A DNA stretch of 64,000 nucleotides from Primulina eburnea (GCF_022965805.1 NW_027331299.1:62001-126000); one strand, 5' to 3'. Shown: positions 44,819-58,270, counted from the first letter of the stretch. Notes: generated by a model from the sequence alone, not told the origin. A program made the numbers and translations.

Positions 44819-47800
44819 ACTTTATTGTGCAAAGTTTAGCCCATAAAGTAATCCATAAATAGAATCCCTCACCTTCTTAGTCCTAGGCAACCCCAAAATA
44901 AAGTCCATAGAAATGTCAATTCAAGTTCTTTTAAGAATAGCAAGCAAAAGTGTTCCCAAAGTACTATTTACAACTTCAGTTTGTCCATCCGTTTGAGGAT
45001 GACAAGTAGTAGATTACAACTTTATTGTGCAAAGTTTAGCCCCTTATGTAATCCATAAATAGAATCCCTCCCCTTCTTAGTCCTAGGCAACTCCAAAATA
45101 AAGTCCATAGAAATGTCAATCCAAGTTCTTTTAAGAATAGCACGCAAAAGTGTTCCCAAAGTTCTATGTACAACTTCAGTTTGTCCATCCGTTTGACGAT
45201 GACAAGTAGTAGATTACAACTTTATTGTGCAAAGTTTAGCCCATAAAGTAATCCATAAATAGAATCCCTCCCCTTCTTAGTCCTAGCCAACCCCAAAATA
45301 AAGTCCATAGAAATGTCAATCCAAGTTCTTTTAAGAATAGCACGCAAAAGTGTTCCCAAAGTTCTATTTACAACTTCAGTTTGTCCATCCGTTTGAGGAT
45401 GACAAGTAGTAGATTACAACTTTATTGTGCAAAGTTTAGCCCATAAAGTAATCCATAAATAGAAACCCTCCCCTTCTTAGTCCTAGCCAACCCCAAAATA
45501 AAGTCCATAGAAATGTCAATCCAAGTTCTTTTAAGAATAGCACGCAAAAGTGTTCCCAAAGTTCTATTTACAACTTCAGTTTGTCCATCCGTTTGAGGAT
45601 GACAAGTAGTAGATTACAACTTTATTGTGCAAAGTTTAGCCCATAAAGTAATCCATAAATAGAATCCATCCCCTTCTTAGTCCTAGGCAACCCCAAAATA
45701 AAGTCCATAGAAATGTCAATCCAAGTTCTTTTAAGAATAGCACGCAAACGTGTTCTCAAAGTTCTATTTACAACTTCAGTTTGTCCATCCGTTTGAGGAT
45801 GACAAGTAGTAGATTACAACTTTATTGTGCAAAGTTTAGCCCATAAAGTAATCCATAAATAGAATCTATCCCCTTCTTAGTCCTAGTCAACCCCAAAATA
45901 AAGTCCATAGAAATGTCAATTCAAGTTCTTTTAAGAATAGCACGCAAAAGTGTTCCCAAAGTTCTATTTACAACTTCAGTTTGTCCATCCGTTTGAGGAT
46001 GACAAGTAGTAGATTACAACTTTATTGTGCAAAGTTTAGCCCATAAAGGAATCCATAAATAGAATCCCTCCCCTTCTTCGTCCTAAGCAACCCCAAAATA
46101 AAGTCCATAGAAATGTCAATTCAAGTTCTTTTAAGAATAGCACGCAAAAGTGTTCCCAAAGTTCTATTTACAACTTCAGTTTGTCCATCCGTTTGAGGAT
46201 GACAAGTAGTAGATTACAACTTTATTGTGCAAAGTTTAGCCCATAAAGTAATCCATAAATAGAATCCCTCACCTTCTTAGTCTTAGGCAACCCCAAAATA
46301 AAGTCCATGGATATGTCAATCCAAGTTCTTTTAAGAATAGCACGCAAACGTGTTCTCAAAGTTCTATTTACAACTTAAGTTTGTCCATCCGATTGAGGAT
46401 GACAAGTAGTAGATTACAACTTTGTTGTGCAAAGTTTAGCCCATAAAAAAATCCATAAATAGAATCCCTCCCCTTCTTAGTCCTAGGCAACCCCAAAATA
46501 AAGTCCATAGAAATGTCAATCCAAGTTCTTTTAAGAATAGCATGCAAAAGTGTTCCCAAAGTTCTATTTAAAACTTCAGTTTGTCCATCCGTTTGAGGAT
46601 GACAAGTAGTAGATTACAACTTTATTGTGCAAAGTTTAGCCCATAAAGTAATCCATAAATAGAATCCCTCCCCTTCTTAGTCCTAGCCAACCCCAAAATA
46701 AAGTCCATAGAAATGTCAATCCAAGTTCTTTTAAGAATAGCACGCAAAAGTGTTCCCAAAGTTCTATTTACAACTTCAGTTTGTCCATCCGTTTGAGGAT
46801 GACAAGTAGTAGATTACAACTTTATTGTGCAAAGTTTAGCCCATAAAGTAATCCATAAATAGAATCCCTCCCCTTCTTAGTCCTAGGCAACCCCAAAATA
46901 AATCCATAGAAATGTCAATCCAAGTTCTTTTAATAATAGCACGCAAAAGTGTTCCCAAAGTTCTATTTACAACTTCAGTTTGTCCATCCGTTTGAGGATG
47001 ACAAGTAGTGGATTACAACTTTATTGTGCAAAGTTTAGCCCATAAAGTAATCCATAAATAGAATCCCTCCCCTTCTTAGTCCTAGCCAACCCCAAAATAA
47101 AGTCCATAGAAATGTCAATCCAAGTTCTTTTAAGAATAGCACGCAAAAGTGTTCCCAAAGTTCTATTTACAACTTCAGTTTGTCCATCCGTTTGAGGATG
47201 ACAAGTAGTAGATTACAACTTTATTGTGCAAAGTTTAGCCCATAAAGTAATCCAAAAATAGAATCCCTCCCCTTCTTAGAACTAGGCAACCGCAAAATAA
47301 AGTCCATAGAAATGTCAATCCAAGTTCTTTTAAGAATAGCACGCAAAAGTGTTCCCAAAGTTCTATTTACAACTTCAGTTTGTCCATCCGTTTGAGGATG
47401 ACAAGTAGTAGATTACAACTTTATTGTGCAAAGTTTAGCCCATAAAGTAATCCAAAAATAGAATCCCTCCCCTTCTTAGAACTAGGCAACCGCAAAATAA
47501 AGTCCATAGAAATGTCAATCCAAGTTCTTTTAAGAATAGCACGCAAACGTGTTCTCAAAGTTCTATTTACAACTTCAGTTTGTCCATCCGTTTGAGGATG
47601 ACAAGTAGTGGATTACAACTTTATTGTGCAAAGTTTAGCCCATAAAGTAATCCATAAATAGAATCCCTCCCCTTCTTAGTCCTAGCCAACCCCAAAATAA
47701 AGTCCATAGAAATGTCAATCCAAGTTCTTTTAAGAATAGCACGCAAAAGTGTTCCCAAAGTTCTATTTACAACTTCAGTTTGTCCATCCGTTTGAGGATG

Positions 47801-49134
47801 ACAAGTAGTAGATTACAACTTTATTGTGCAAAGTTTAGCCCATAAAGTAATCCAAAAATAGAATCCCTCCCCTTCTTAGAACTAGGCAACCGCAAAATAA
47901 AGTCCATAGAAATGTCAATCCAAGTTCTTTTAAGAATAGCACGCAAACGTGTTCTCAAAGTTCTATTTACAACTTCAGTTTGTCCATCCGTTTGAGGATG
48001 ACAAGTAGTAGATTACAACTTTATTGTGCAAAGTTTAGCCCATAAAGTAATCCATAAATAGAATCCCTCACCTTCTTAGTCTTAGGCAACCCCAAAATAA
48101 AGTCCATAGATATGTCAATCCAAGTTCTTTTAAGAATAGCACGCAAACGTGTTCTCAAAGTTCTATTTACAACTTCACTTTGTCCATCCGTTTGAGGATG
48201 ACAAGTAGTAGATTACAACTTTATTGTGCAAAGTTTAGCCCATAAAGTAATCCATAAATAGAATCCCTCCCCTTCTTAGTCCTAGGCAACCCCAAAATAA
48301 GTCCATAGAAATGTCAATCCAAGTTCTTTTAAGAATAGCACGCAAATGTGTTCTCAAAGTTCTATTTACAACTTCGGTTTGTCCATCCGTTTGAGGATGA
48401 CAAGTAGTAGATTACAACTTTATTGTGCAAAGTTTAGCCCATAAAGTAATCCATAAATAGAATCCCTCCCCTTCTTAGTCCTAGGCAACCCCAAAATAAA
48501 GTCCATAGAAATGTCAATCCAAGTTCTTTTAAGAATAGCACGCAAACGTGTTCTCAAAGTTCTATTTACAACTTCAGTTTGTCCATCCGTTTGAGGATAA
48601 CAAGTAGTAGATTACAACTTTATTGTGCAAAGTTTAGCCCATAAAGTAATCCATAAATAGAATCTCTCCCCTTCTTAGTCCTAGGCAACCCCAAAATAAA
48701 GTCCATAGAAATGTCAATCCAAGTTCTTTTAAGAATAGCACGCAAAAGTGTTCCCAAAGTTCTATGTAAATCTTCAGTTTGTCCATCCGTTTGAGGATGA
48801 CAAGTAGTAGATTACAACTTTATTGTGCAAAGTTTAGCCCATAAAGTAATCCATAAATAGAATCCCTCCCCTTCTTAGTCCTAGGCAACCCCAAAATAAA
48901 GTCCATAGAAATGTCAATCCAAGTTCTTTTTAAGAATAGCACGCAAAAGTGTTCCCAAAGTTCTATTGACAACTTCAGTTTGTCCATCCGTTTGAGGATG
49001 ACAAGTAGTTTATTACAACAATATTGAGCAAAGTTTAGCCCATAAAGTAATCCAAAAATAGAATCCCTCCCCTTCTTAGTCCTAGGCAACCCCAAAATAA
49101 ACTCCATAGAAATGTCAATCCAAGTTCCTTTTAA

Positions 49135-50873
49135 GAATAGCACGCAAAAGTGTTCCCAAAGTTCTATTTACAACTTCAGTTTGTCCATCCGTTTGAGGAT
49201 GACAAGTAGTAGATTACAACTTTATTGTGCAAAGTTTAGCCCATAAAGTAATCCATAAATAGAATCCATCCCCTTCGTAGTCCTAGGCAACCCCAAAATA
49301 AAGTCCATAGAAATGTCAATCCAAGTTCTTTTAAGAATAGCACGCAAAAGTGTTCCCAAAGTTCTATTTACAATTTCAGTTTGTCCATCCGTTTGAGGAT
49401 GACAAGTAGTAGATTACAACTTTATTGTGCAAAGTTTAGCCCATAAAGTAATCCATAAATAGAATCCCTCCACCTCTTAGTCCTAGGCAACCCCAAAATA
49501 AACTCCATAGAATGGTCAATCCAAGTTCCTTTTAAGAATAGCACGCAAAAGTGTTCCCAAAGTTCTATTTAAAACTTCAGTTTGTCCATCCGTTTGAGGA
49601 TGACAAGTAGTAGATTACAACTTTATTGTGCAAAGTTTAGCCCATAAAGTAATCCATAAATAGAATCCCTCCCCTTCTTAGTCCTAGCCAACCCCAAAAT
49701 AAAGTCCATAGAAATGTCAATCCAAGTTCTTTTAAGAATAGCACGCAAAAGTGTTCCCAAAGTTCTATTTACAACTTCAGTTTGTCCATCCGTTTGAGGA
49801 TGACAAGTAGTAGATTACAACTTTATTGTGCAAAGTTTAGCCCATAAAGTAATCCATAAATAGAATCCCTCCCATTCTTAGTCCTAGGCAACCCCAAAAT
49901 AAATCCATAGAAATGTCAATCCAAGTTCTTTTAAGAATAGCACGCAAAAGTGTTCCCAAAGTTCTATTTACAACTTCAGTTTGTCCATCCGTTTGAGGAT
50001 GACAAGTAGTAGATTACAACTTTATTGTGCAAAGTTTAGCCCATAAAGTAATCCATAAATAGAATCCCTCCCCTTCTTAGTCCTAGGCAACCCCAAAATA
50101 AAGTCCATAGAAATGTCAATTCAAGTTCTTTTAAGAATAGCACGCAAAAGTGTTCCCAAAGTTCTATTGACAACTTCAGTTTGTCCATCCGTTTGAGGAT
50201 GACAAGTAGTTTATTACAACAATATTGAGCAAAGTTTAGCCCATAAAGTAATCCAAAAATAGAATCCCTCCCCTTCTTAGTCCTAGGCAACCCCAAAATA
50301 AACTCCATAGAAATGTCAATCCAAGTTCCTTTTAAGAATAGCACGCAAAAGTGTTCCCAAAGTTCTATTTACAACTTCAGTTTGTCCATCCGTTTGAGGA
50401 TGACAAGTAGTAGATTACAACTTTATTGTGCAAAGTTTAGCCCATAAAGTAATCCAAAAATAGAATCCCTCCCCTTCTTAGAACTAGGCAACCGCAAAAT
50501 AAAGTCCATAGAAATGTCAATCCAAGTTCTTTTAAGAATAGCACGCAAACGTGTTCTCAAAGTTCTATTTACAACTTCAGTTTGTCCATCCGTTTGAGGA
50601 TGACAAGTAGTAGATTACAACTTTATTGTGCATAGTTTAGCCCATAAAAAAATCCATAAATAGATTCCCTCCCCTTCTTAGTCCTAGGCAACCCCAAAAT
50701 AAAGTCCATAGAAATGTCAATCCAAGTTCTTTTAAGAATAGCACGCAAAAGTGTTCCCAAAGTTCTATTTAAAACTTCAGTTTGTCCATCCGTTTGAGGA
50801 TGACAAGTAGTAGATTACAACTTTATTGTGCAAAGTTTAGCCCATAAAGTAATCCATAAATAGAATCCCTCCC
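49135..50873 (-). repeat. 1.8-kb nine-monomer block, copy 1
   Basis: This stretch recurs 1,800 bp further on (50935-52673) with essentially one visible substitution (ttctattt at 49765 against ttctatta at 51565). All internal variants, such as aatggtcaat, ccacctcttag and ttattacaacaa, are in the same order. It is a recent tandem duplication of nine monomers within a much more divergent array. Confidence 0.88.
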
Positions 50874-50934
50874 ATTCTTAGTCCTATGCAACCCCAAAAT
50901 AAATCCATAGAAATGTCAATCCAAGTTCTTTTAA

Positions 50935-52673
50935 GAATAGCACGCAAAAGTGTTCCCAAAGTTCTATTTACAACTTCAGTTTGTCCATCCGTTTGAGGAT
51001 GACAAGTAGTAGATTACAACTTTATTGTGCAAAGTTTAGCCCATAAAGTAATCCATAAATAGAATCCATCCCCTTCGTAGTCCTAGGCAACCCCAAAATA
51101 AAGTCCATAGAAATGTCAATCCAAGTTCTTTTAAGAATAGCACGCAAAAGTGTTCCCAAAGTTCTATTTACAATTTCAGTTTGTCCATCCGTTTGAGGAT
51201 GACAAGTAGTAGATTACAACTTTATTGTGCAAAGTTTAGCCCATAAAGTAATCCATAAATAGAATCCCTCCACCTCTTAGTCCTAGGCAACCCCAAAATA
51301 AACTCCATAGAATGGTCAATCCAAGTTCCTTTTAAGAATAGCACGCAAAAGTGTTCCCAAAGTTCTATTTAAAACTTCAGTTTGTCCATCCGTTTGAGGA
51401 TGACAAGTAGTAGATTACAACTTTATTGTGCAAAGTTTAGCCCATAAAGTAATCCATAAATAGAATCCCTCCCCTTCTTAGTCCTAGCCAACCCCAAAAT
51501 AAAGTCCATAGAAATGTCAATCCAAGTTCTTTTAAGAATAGCACGCAAAAGTGTTCCCAAAGTTCTATTAACAACTTCAGTTTGTCCATCCGTTTGAGGA
51601 TGACAAGTAGTAGATTACAACTTTATTGTGCAAAGTTTAGCCCATAAAGTAATCCATAAATAGAATCCCTCCCATTCTTAGTCCTAGGCAACCCCAAAAT
51701 AAATCCATAGAAATGTCAATCCAAGTTCTTTTAAGAATAGCACGCAAAAGTGTTCCCAAAGTTCTATTTACAACTTCAGTTTGTCCATCCGTTTGAGGAT
51801 GACAAGTAGTAGATTACAACTTTATTGTGCAAAGTTTAGCCCATAAAGTAATCCATAAATAGAATCCCTCCCCTTCTTAGTCCTAGGCAACCCCAAAATA
51901 AAGTCCATAGAAATGTCAATTCAAGTTCTTTTAAGAATAGCACGCAAAAGTGTTCCCAAAGTTCTATTGACAACTTCAGTTTGTCCATCCGTTTGAGGAT
52001 GACAAGTAGTTTATTACAACAATATTGAGCAAAGTTTAGCCCATAAAGTAATCCAAAAATAGAATCCCTCCCCTTCTTAGTCCTAGGCAACCCCAAAATA
52101 AACTCCATAGAAATGTCAATCCAAGTTCCTTTTAAGAATAGCACGCAAAAGTGTTCCCAAAGTTCTATTTACAACTTCAGTTTGTCCATCCGTTTGAGGA
52201 TGACAAGTAGTAGATTACAACTTTATTGTGCAAAGTTTAGCCCATAAAGTAATCCAAAAATAGAATCCCTCCCCTTCTTAGAACTAGGCAACCGCAAAAT
52301 AAAGTCCATAGAAATGTCAATCCAAGTTCTTTTAAGAATAGCACGCAAACGTGTTCTCAAAGTTCTATTTACAACTTCAGTTTGTCCATCCGTTTGAGGA
52401 TGACAAGTAGTAGATTACAACTTTATTGTGCATAGTTTAGCCCATAAAAAAATCCATAAATAGATTCCCTCCCCTTCTTAGTCCTAGGCAACCCCAAAAT
52501 AAAGTCCATAGAAATGTCAATCCAAGTTCTTTTAAGAATAGCACGCAAAAGTGTTCCCAAAGTTCTATTTAAAACTTCAGTTTGTCCATCCGTTTGAGGA
52601 TGACAAGTAGTAGATTACAACTTTATTGTGCAAAGTTTAGCCCATAAAGTAATCCATAAATAGAATCCCTCCC
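50935..52673 (-). repeat. 1.8-kb nine-monomer block, copy 2
   Basis: Partner of 49135-50873 at an exact offset of 1,800 bp. Similarity falls back to ordinary monomer level outside these limits (tatgcaacc against taggcaacc on the left; cccattc against ccccttc on the right). Confidence 0.88.
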
Positions 52674-55425
52674 CTTCTTAGTCCTAGGCAACCCCAAAAT
52701 AAGTCCATAGAAATGTCAATCCAAGTTCTTTTAAGAATAGCACGCAAATGTGTTCTCAAAGTTCTATTTACAACTTCGGTTTGTCCATCCGTTTGAGGAT
52801 GACAAGTAGTAGATTACAACTTTATTGTGCAAAGTTTAGCCCATAAAGTAATCCATAAATAGAATCCCTCCCCTTCTTAGTCCTAGGCAACCCCAAAATA
52901 AAGTCCATAGAAATGTCAATCCAAGTTCTTTTAAGAATAGCACGCAAACGTGTTCTCAAAGTTCTATTTACAACTTCAGTTTGTCCATCCGTTTGAGGAT
53001 AACAAGTAGTAGATTACAACTTTATTGTGCAAAGTTTAGCCCATAAAGTAATCCATAAATAGAATCTCTCCCCTTCTTAGTCCTAGGCAACCCCAAAATA
53101 AAGTCCATAGAAATGTCAATCCAAGTTCTTTTAAGAATAGCACGCAAAAGTGTTCCCAAAGTTCTATGTACATCTTCAGTTTGTCCATCCGTTAGAGGAT
53201 GACAAGTAGTAGATTACAACTTTATTGTGCAAAGTTTAGCCCATAAAGTAATCCATAAATAGAATCCCTCCCCTTCTTAGTCCTAGGCAACCCCAAAATA
53301 AAGTCCATAGAAATGTCAATCCAAGTTCTTTTTAAGAATAGCACGCAAAAGTGTTCCCAAAGTTCTATTGACAACTTCAGTTTGTCCATCCGTTTGAGGA
53401 TGACAAGTAGTATATTACAACAATATTGAGCAAAGTTTAGCCCATAAAGTAATCCAAAAATAGAATCCATCCCCTTCTTAGTCCTAGGCAACCCCAAAAT
53501 AAACTCCACAGAAATGTCAATCCAAGTTCCTTTTAAGAATAGCACGCAAAAGTGTTCCCAAAGTTCTATTTACAACTTCAGTTTGTCCATCCGTTTGAGG
53601 ATGACAAGTAGTAGATTACAACTTTATTGTGCAAAGTTTAGCCCATAAAGTAATCCATAAATAGAATCCATCCCCTTCGTAGTCCTAGGCAACCCCAAAA
53701 TAAAGTCCATAGAAATGTCAATCCAAGTTCTTTTAAGAATAGCACGCAAAAGTGTTCCCAAAGTTCTATTTACAATTTCAGTTTGTCCATCCGTTTGAGG
53801 ATGACAAGTAGTAGATTACAACTTTATTGTGCAAAGTTTAGCCCATAAAGTAATCCATAAATAGAATCCCTCCCCTTCTTAGTCCTAGGCAACCCCAAAA
53901 TAAACTCCATAGAAATGTCAATCCAAGTTCCTTTTAAGAATAGCACGCAAAAGTGTTCCCAAAGTTCTATTTACAACTTCAGTTTGTCCATCCGTTTGAG
54001 GATGACAAGTAGTAGATTACAACTTTATTGTGCAAAGTTTAGCCCATAAAGTAATCCATAAATAGAATCCATCCCCTTCGTAGTCCTAGGCAACCCCAAA
54101 ATAAAGTCCATAGAAATATCAATCCAAGTTCTTTTAAGAATAGCACGCAAAAGTGTTCCCAAAGTTCTATTTACAATTTCAGTTTGTCCATCCGTTTGAG
54201 GATGACAAGTAGTAGATTACAACTTTATTGTGCAAAGTTTAGCCCATAAAGTAATCCATAAATAGAATCCCTCCCCTTCTTAGTCCTAGGCAACCCCAAA
54301 ATAAAGTCCATAGAAATTTCAATCCAAGTTCTTTTAAGAATAGCACGCAAACGTGTTCTCAAAATTCTATTTACAACTTCAGTTTGTCCATCCGTTTGAG
54401 GATGACAAGTAGTAGATTACAACTTTATTGTGCAAAGCTTAGCCCATAAAAAAATCCATAAATAGAATCCCTCCCCTTCTTAGTCCTATGCAACCCCAAA
54501 ATAAATTCTATAGAAATGTCAATCCAAGTTCTTTTAAGAATAGCACGCAAAAGTGTTCCCAAAGTTCTATTTACAACTTCAGTTTGTCCATCCGTTTGAG
54601 GATTACAAGTAGTATATTACAACAATATTGAGCAAAGTTTAGCCCATAAAGTAATCCAAAAATAGAATCCCTCCCCTTCTTAGTCCTAGGCAACCCCAAA
54701 ATAAAGTCCATAGAAATGTCAATCCAAGTTCCTTTTAAGAATAGCACGCAAAAGTGTTCCCAAAGTTCTATTTACAACTTCAGTTTGTCCATCCGTTTGA
54801 GGATGACAAGTAGTAGATTACAACTTTATTGTGCAAAGTTTAGCCCATAAAGTAATCCATAAATAGAATCCCTCCCCTTCTTAGTCCTAGGCAACCCCAA
54901 AATAAAGTCCATAGAAATGTCAATTCAAGTTCTTTTAAGAATAGCACGCAAAAGTGTTCCCAAAGTACTATTTACAACTTCAGTTTGTCCATCCGTTTGA
55001 GGATGACAAGTAGTAGATTACAACTTTATTGTGCAAAGTTTAGCCCCTTATGTAATCCATAAATAGAATCCCTCCCCTTCTTAGTCCTAGGCAACTCCAA
55101 AATAAAGTCCATAGAAATGTCAATCCAAGTTCTTTTAAGAATAGCACGCAAAAGTGTTTCCAAAGTTCTATGTACAACTTCAGTTTGTCCATCCGTTTAA
55201 GGATGACAAGTAGTAGATTACAACTTTATTGTGCAAAGTTTAGCCCATAAAGTAATCCATAAATAGAATCCCTCCCCTTCTTAGTCCTAGGCAACCCCAA
55301 AATAAAGTCCATAGAAATGTCAATCCAAGTTCCTTTTAAGAATAGCACGCAAAAGTGTTCCCAAAGTTCTATTTACAACTTCAGTTTGTCCATCCGTTTG
55401 AGGATGACAAGTAGTAGATTACAAC

Positions 55426-57552
55426 TGTGGGGACCCGGACGCTAATTCATTCCTTAATCGTCTTTAGGACTAATTAATCATTCATAATAAACAGGGTCTA
55501 AAAATTTTTCTTTTTAAATTACACAGCGGAAACATAATGTAATTAAATTCAAATTACATATTAAACATAACGTACAATTATTGTATGATCTACAATAATC
55601 CGACTAGGTTCAACTATAAGTCAGTGCTGAAACCCTAAGTTGCTTCAAAGTCCGGACCTCCACGCTATCTAGTCCAGCCTCGTTCTCTTCTTGACCCTGA
55701 TCCTAGCCCACCTGTTGCCATGCACACATACAGACAAGACAACAGCCGGATAACTCCGGTGAGATACAAATATCCCAGTATAAATCATGTATACATGCAA
55801 TCATATAAATCATATAAGAGCATATAACAAAAGTCACCTCCTATATCACCTCATGATATAAATCAATAACAAGAATAAATCATATTCTACACATGTACCC
55901 TAATCAGGGACCTAATTCAATATCTAGAATAATTCCTATTCTAAACATGTACCAAATATCAGGAACATAATCAATATCAAGAATAATTCCTATTCTAAAT
56001 ATGTACCAATATCAGGAAACATACAAGGGCATGAACCATATTCAGGAACATAAATCAATATTAATCAATACCATAAACTACAACTGTCACTCAATCCAGT
56101 GACTCTACTTTTTAGACTAGACTCAATCCTAGTCTAGGGATCCCGATTTCCAGATGTGGTATTCCTATATCGAATTCCGTAAAGGATGGAACCATAATCT
56201 CTATTACTCGATATAACCATGGCCCTGGTATTCCTATATCGAATTCCGTAACAGAAGAATTCCAATACCCTTTACTCGATATAACCAAATATGGTGTTCC
56301 TATATCGAATTCCGTAATGAATTCCATTACTCGATATAACCATACATCCAGTGTCCTGACCTAACCGTCAAGGACTGTAGCTCTAACGCTAATATCCTAT
56401 CTTGAGACATCGTGCAATGTGCCGTGGCGATACCACCACTATCCGGCACTTCTGTCACAAGATACTAGCCTAATACCTGTCATCTAATATCAAGAGAGCA
56501 AGTACATCAATCAACTTAATGCAAATATCAATGCAATAAGGTAAAGTATGTGATTTAGGGAAACTCGAGTCAAACCTCCCTCGAGTTGTGCAATCCCAAC
56601 TCAACATTAATTTATACCTTTATCTTCTCGCTCAGAAGAATAAGAAATCCCGACTCTACCTCGGTCCAGTCCCAATCTGGTAATCACAATAATGAATAAT
56701 CTCATATCAATATACCACTCAAATCGATAACAATCTGATAAATCTCGATTTAATTCAAAATCAACGGCATAACGGTACAATCTCCATATTCCCGTCAATA
56801 CCATATCACCAGATAACAGTTACAATCCATAACCCATATCCAATACAATTTATAATCAATCCATAATCCAAATCTGTCCGGTATCAACTGATTATAATCC
56901 TAAAATCATAACAATTTCATAATCAGTCTATTTCTTAATCTGACTTCGATTCTATGATGTCTACTATGTCAAGAACAACATATATGAGTTCCATTCAATT
57001 CTGACAATAGCATAATTTCAAATCATGTCAAAACGTAGCAAAACTTACGTCCAGTTGTAGCCTACGTTGCTAGGAACTCGGTACCGAAGTCGGATTTCAA
57101 ATCAGACGGACGGATTGATCGTAAAATCGAATTGAATGGAAATTCCCTCGGACCTCTCGTTTCTTGTTTCAGGGAAATGAATTGCATGTGTGTATATATA
57201 TATATATACCTCGCACATGCATTAAGCCAACTGGCTTAATCTTTCCACCCCACGTCTCGCGCTCGGGCGGAAATAAAGTTCCGCCCGGGCGCGAAACTCT
57301 CGGCCCTGACGTTCTGTTCACTCGCGCTCGGGCGGACATAAGTTACCGCCCGGGCGCGAGGCGCTCGGGTTTCTTGCTTCACTCAATGGCGCTCGGGCGG
57401 TCCAATACTTCCGCCCGGGCGCAAACCCTTCGGCCCAAATTTGTGTATTTCATACACTTTGTCCCGTGTGGTCTCGGAATGGCCCGACTATTATCATCTT
57501 AATTCATACTCAACAAACTCAGATTAATCTAATTAAAATCTCGGGCATTACA
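55426..57552 (-). repeat. Complete, chimeric 3' LTR of element E
   Basis: 2,127 bp. From 55426 to about 56620 it matches the LTR of element A best, including gagttgtgcaatcccaac and the repeated ttcctgat units. From about 56690 to 57552 it is the same as the D-type LTR in the other two blocks of E. The intervening ~70 bp match neither well. It contains the tatatcgag stem-loop units (56142-56344), the GC-rich inverted repeats (~57257-57424), and a TATA run (57194-57210). Confidence 0.85.
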
Positions 57553-57568
57553 TTTCTCCCCCCCTAAG
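57553..57568 (-). promoter_or_regulatory. Polypurine tract of element E, first copy
   Basis: tttctccccccctaag on the plus strand is the reverse complement of the D-type polypurine tract and abuts the LTR. An identical copy is at 60097-60112. Confidence 0.85.
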
Positions 57569-57646
57569 ATACGATTTCGTCCTCGAAATCACAAGCATTT
57601 ATTCGTATCAACAAGGAGTATATATACAAACTGTATACAATTTACA

Positions 57647-58249
57647 TCAGTGAAACAATGCTGGGAATTCTTGTCTCATGTCAGATTCAGTTTCCCACGT
57701 GGCTTCTTCAACCCCATGACGAGTCCATTGAACTTTCACAAGAGGAATCGTCTTTGTTCTGAGCTGTTTTTCTTTACGATCGATAATCCGAATCGGTTTC
57801 TCGACATAACTCAATGTCTCATCCAGCTCAGTCTCGTCTGGTTGAATAACATGGGAATCATCAGGGAGATATTTCCGCAGCATTGATACATGAAAAACAT
57901 CATGTATTCCAGATAATGAAGGCGGTAATGCTAGTCGATAGGCACGATCTCCTATCTTTTCTAGAATTTCATAAGGACCTACATATCTTGGAGACAATTT
58001 CCCTTTCTTGCCGAATCTGACAACACCTCTGAAAGGAGAAATCTTCAGGAATACTCGGTCTCCTACGTCAAATACCAACGGTCGTCGTCTGAGGTTGGCA
58101 TATTTGGCTTGTCGGTCCTGAGCTGCCTTCATTTTCTTCTGAATCAACTTTACTTTTTCATTCATATCTCCGATCATATCCGGTCCAGTCTCAGGAACTT
58201 CAGAGATATCATCCCAATACAACGGGGATCTGCATTTCTTTCCGTACAA
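57647..58249 (-). pseudogene. Integrase C-terminus and chromodomain-like end, copy 1 (element E)
   Basis: 200 codons on the minus strand, almost identical to the end of the element D pol. It has the GPY motif at 91-93 and the chromodomain-like part at ~152-195 (IRIIDRK...WTRHG...EATWE). The catalytic core is absent. Upstream the coding sequence continues only to about 58270, where it is joined directly to LTR sequence (agggtctaaattttt). The nominal start codon is simply the first Met-like codon left. It is a fragment without catalytic ability; if expressed, only a possible chromatin-binding piece would be made. Confidence 0.9.
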
Positions 58250-58270
58250 CGCTTCAAAAGGAGCTATCAG

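Larger units (their letters stand above)
44819..55425 (-). repeat. Satellite array, part 3: ~53 copies of the 200-bp monomer
   Basis: The longest uninterrupted run, 10.6 kb. Minus-strand integrase pieces are visible in every unit. The frame at 46368-46559 is open through the whole monomer, because its usual stop codon before LLLVIL has changed. Rare variants recur in blocks: ttagaactaggcaaccgc at about 47275, 47475, 47875, 50475 and 52275; catagtttagcccataaaaaa at about 50630 and 52430. This shows that multi-monomer segments were copied. The array stops at acaac (55421-55425), the target of element E. Confidence 0.95.
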
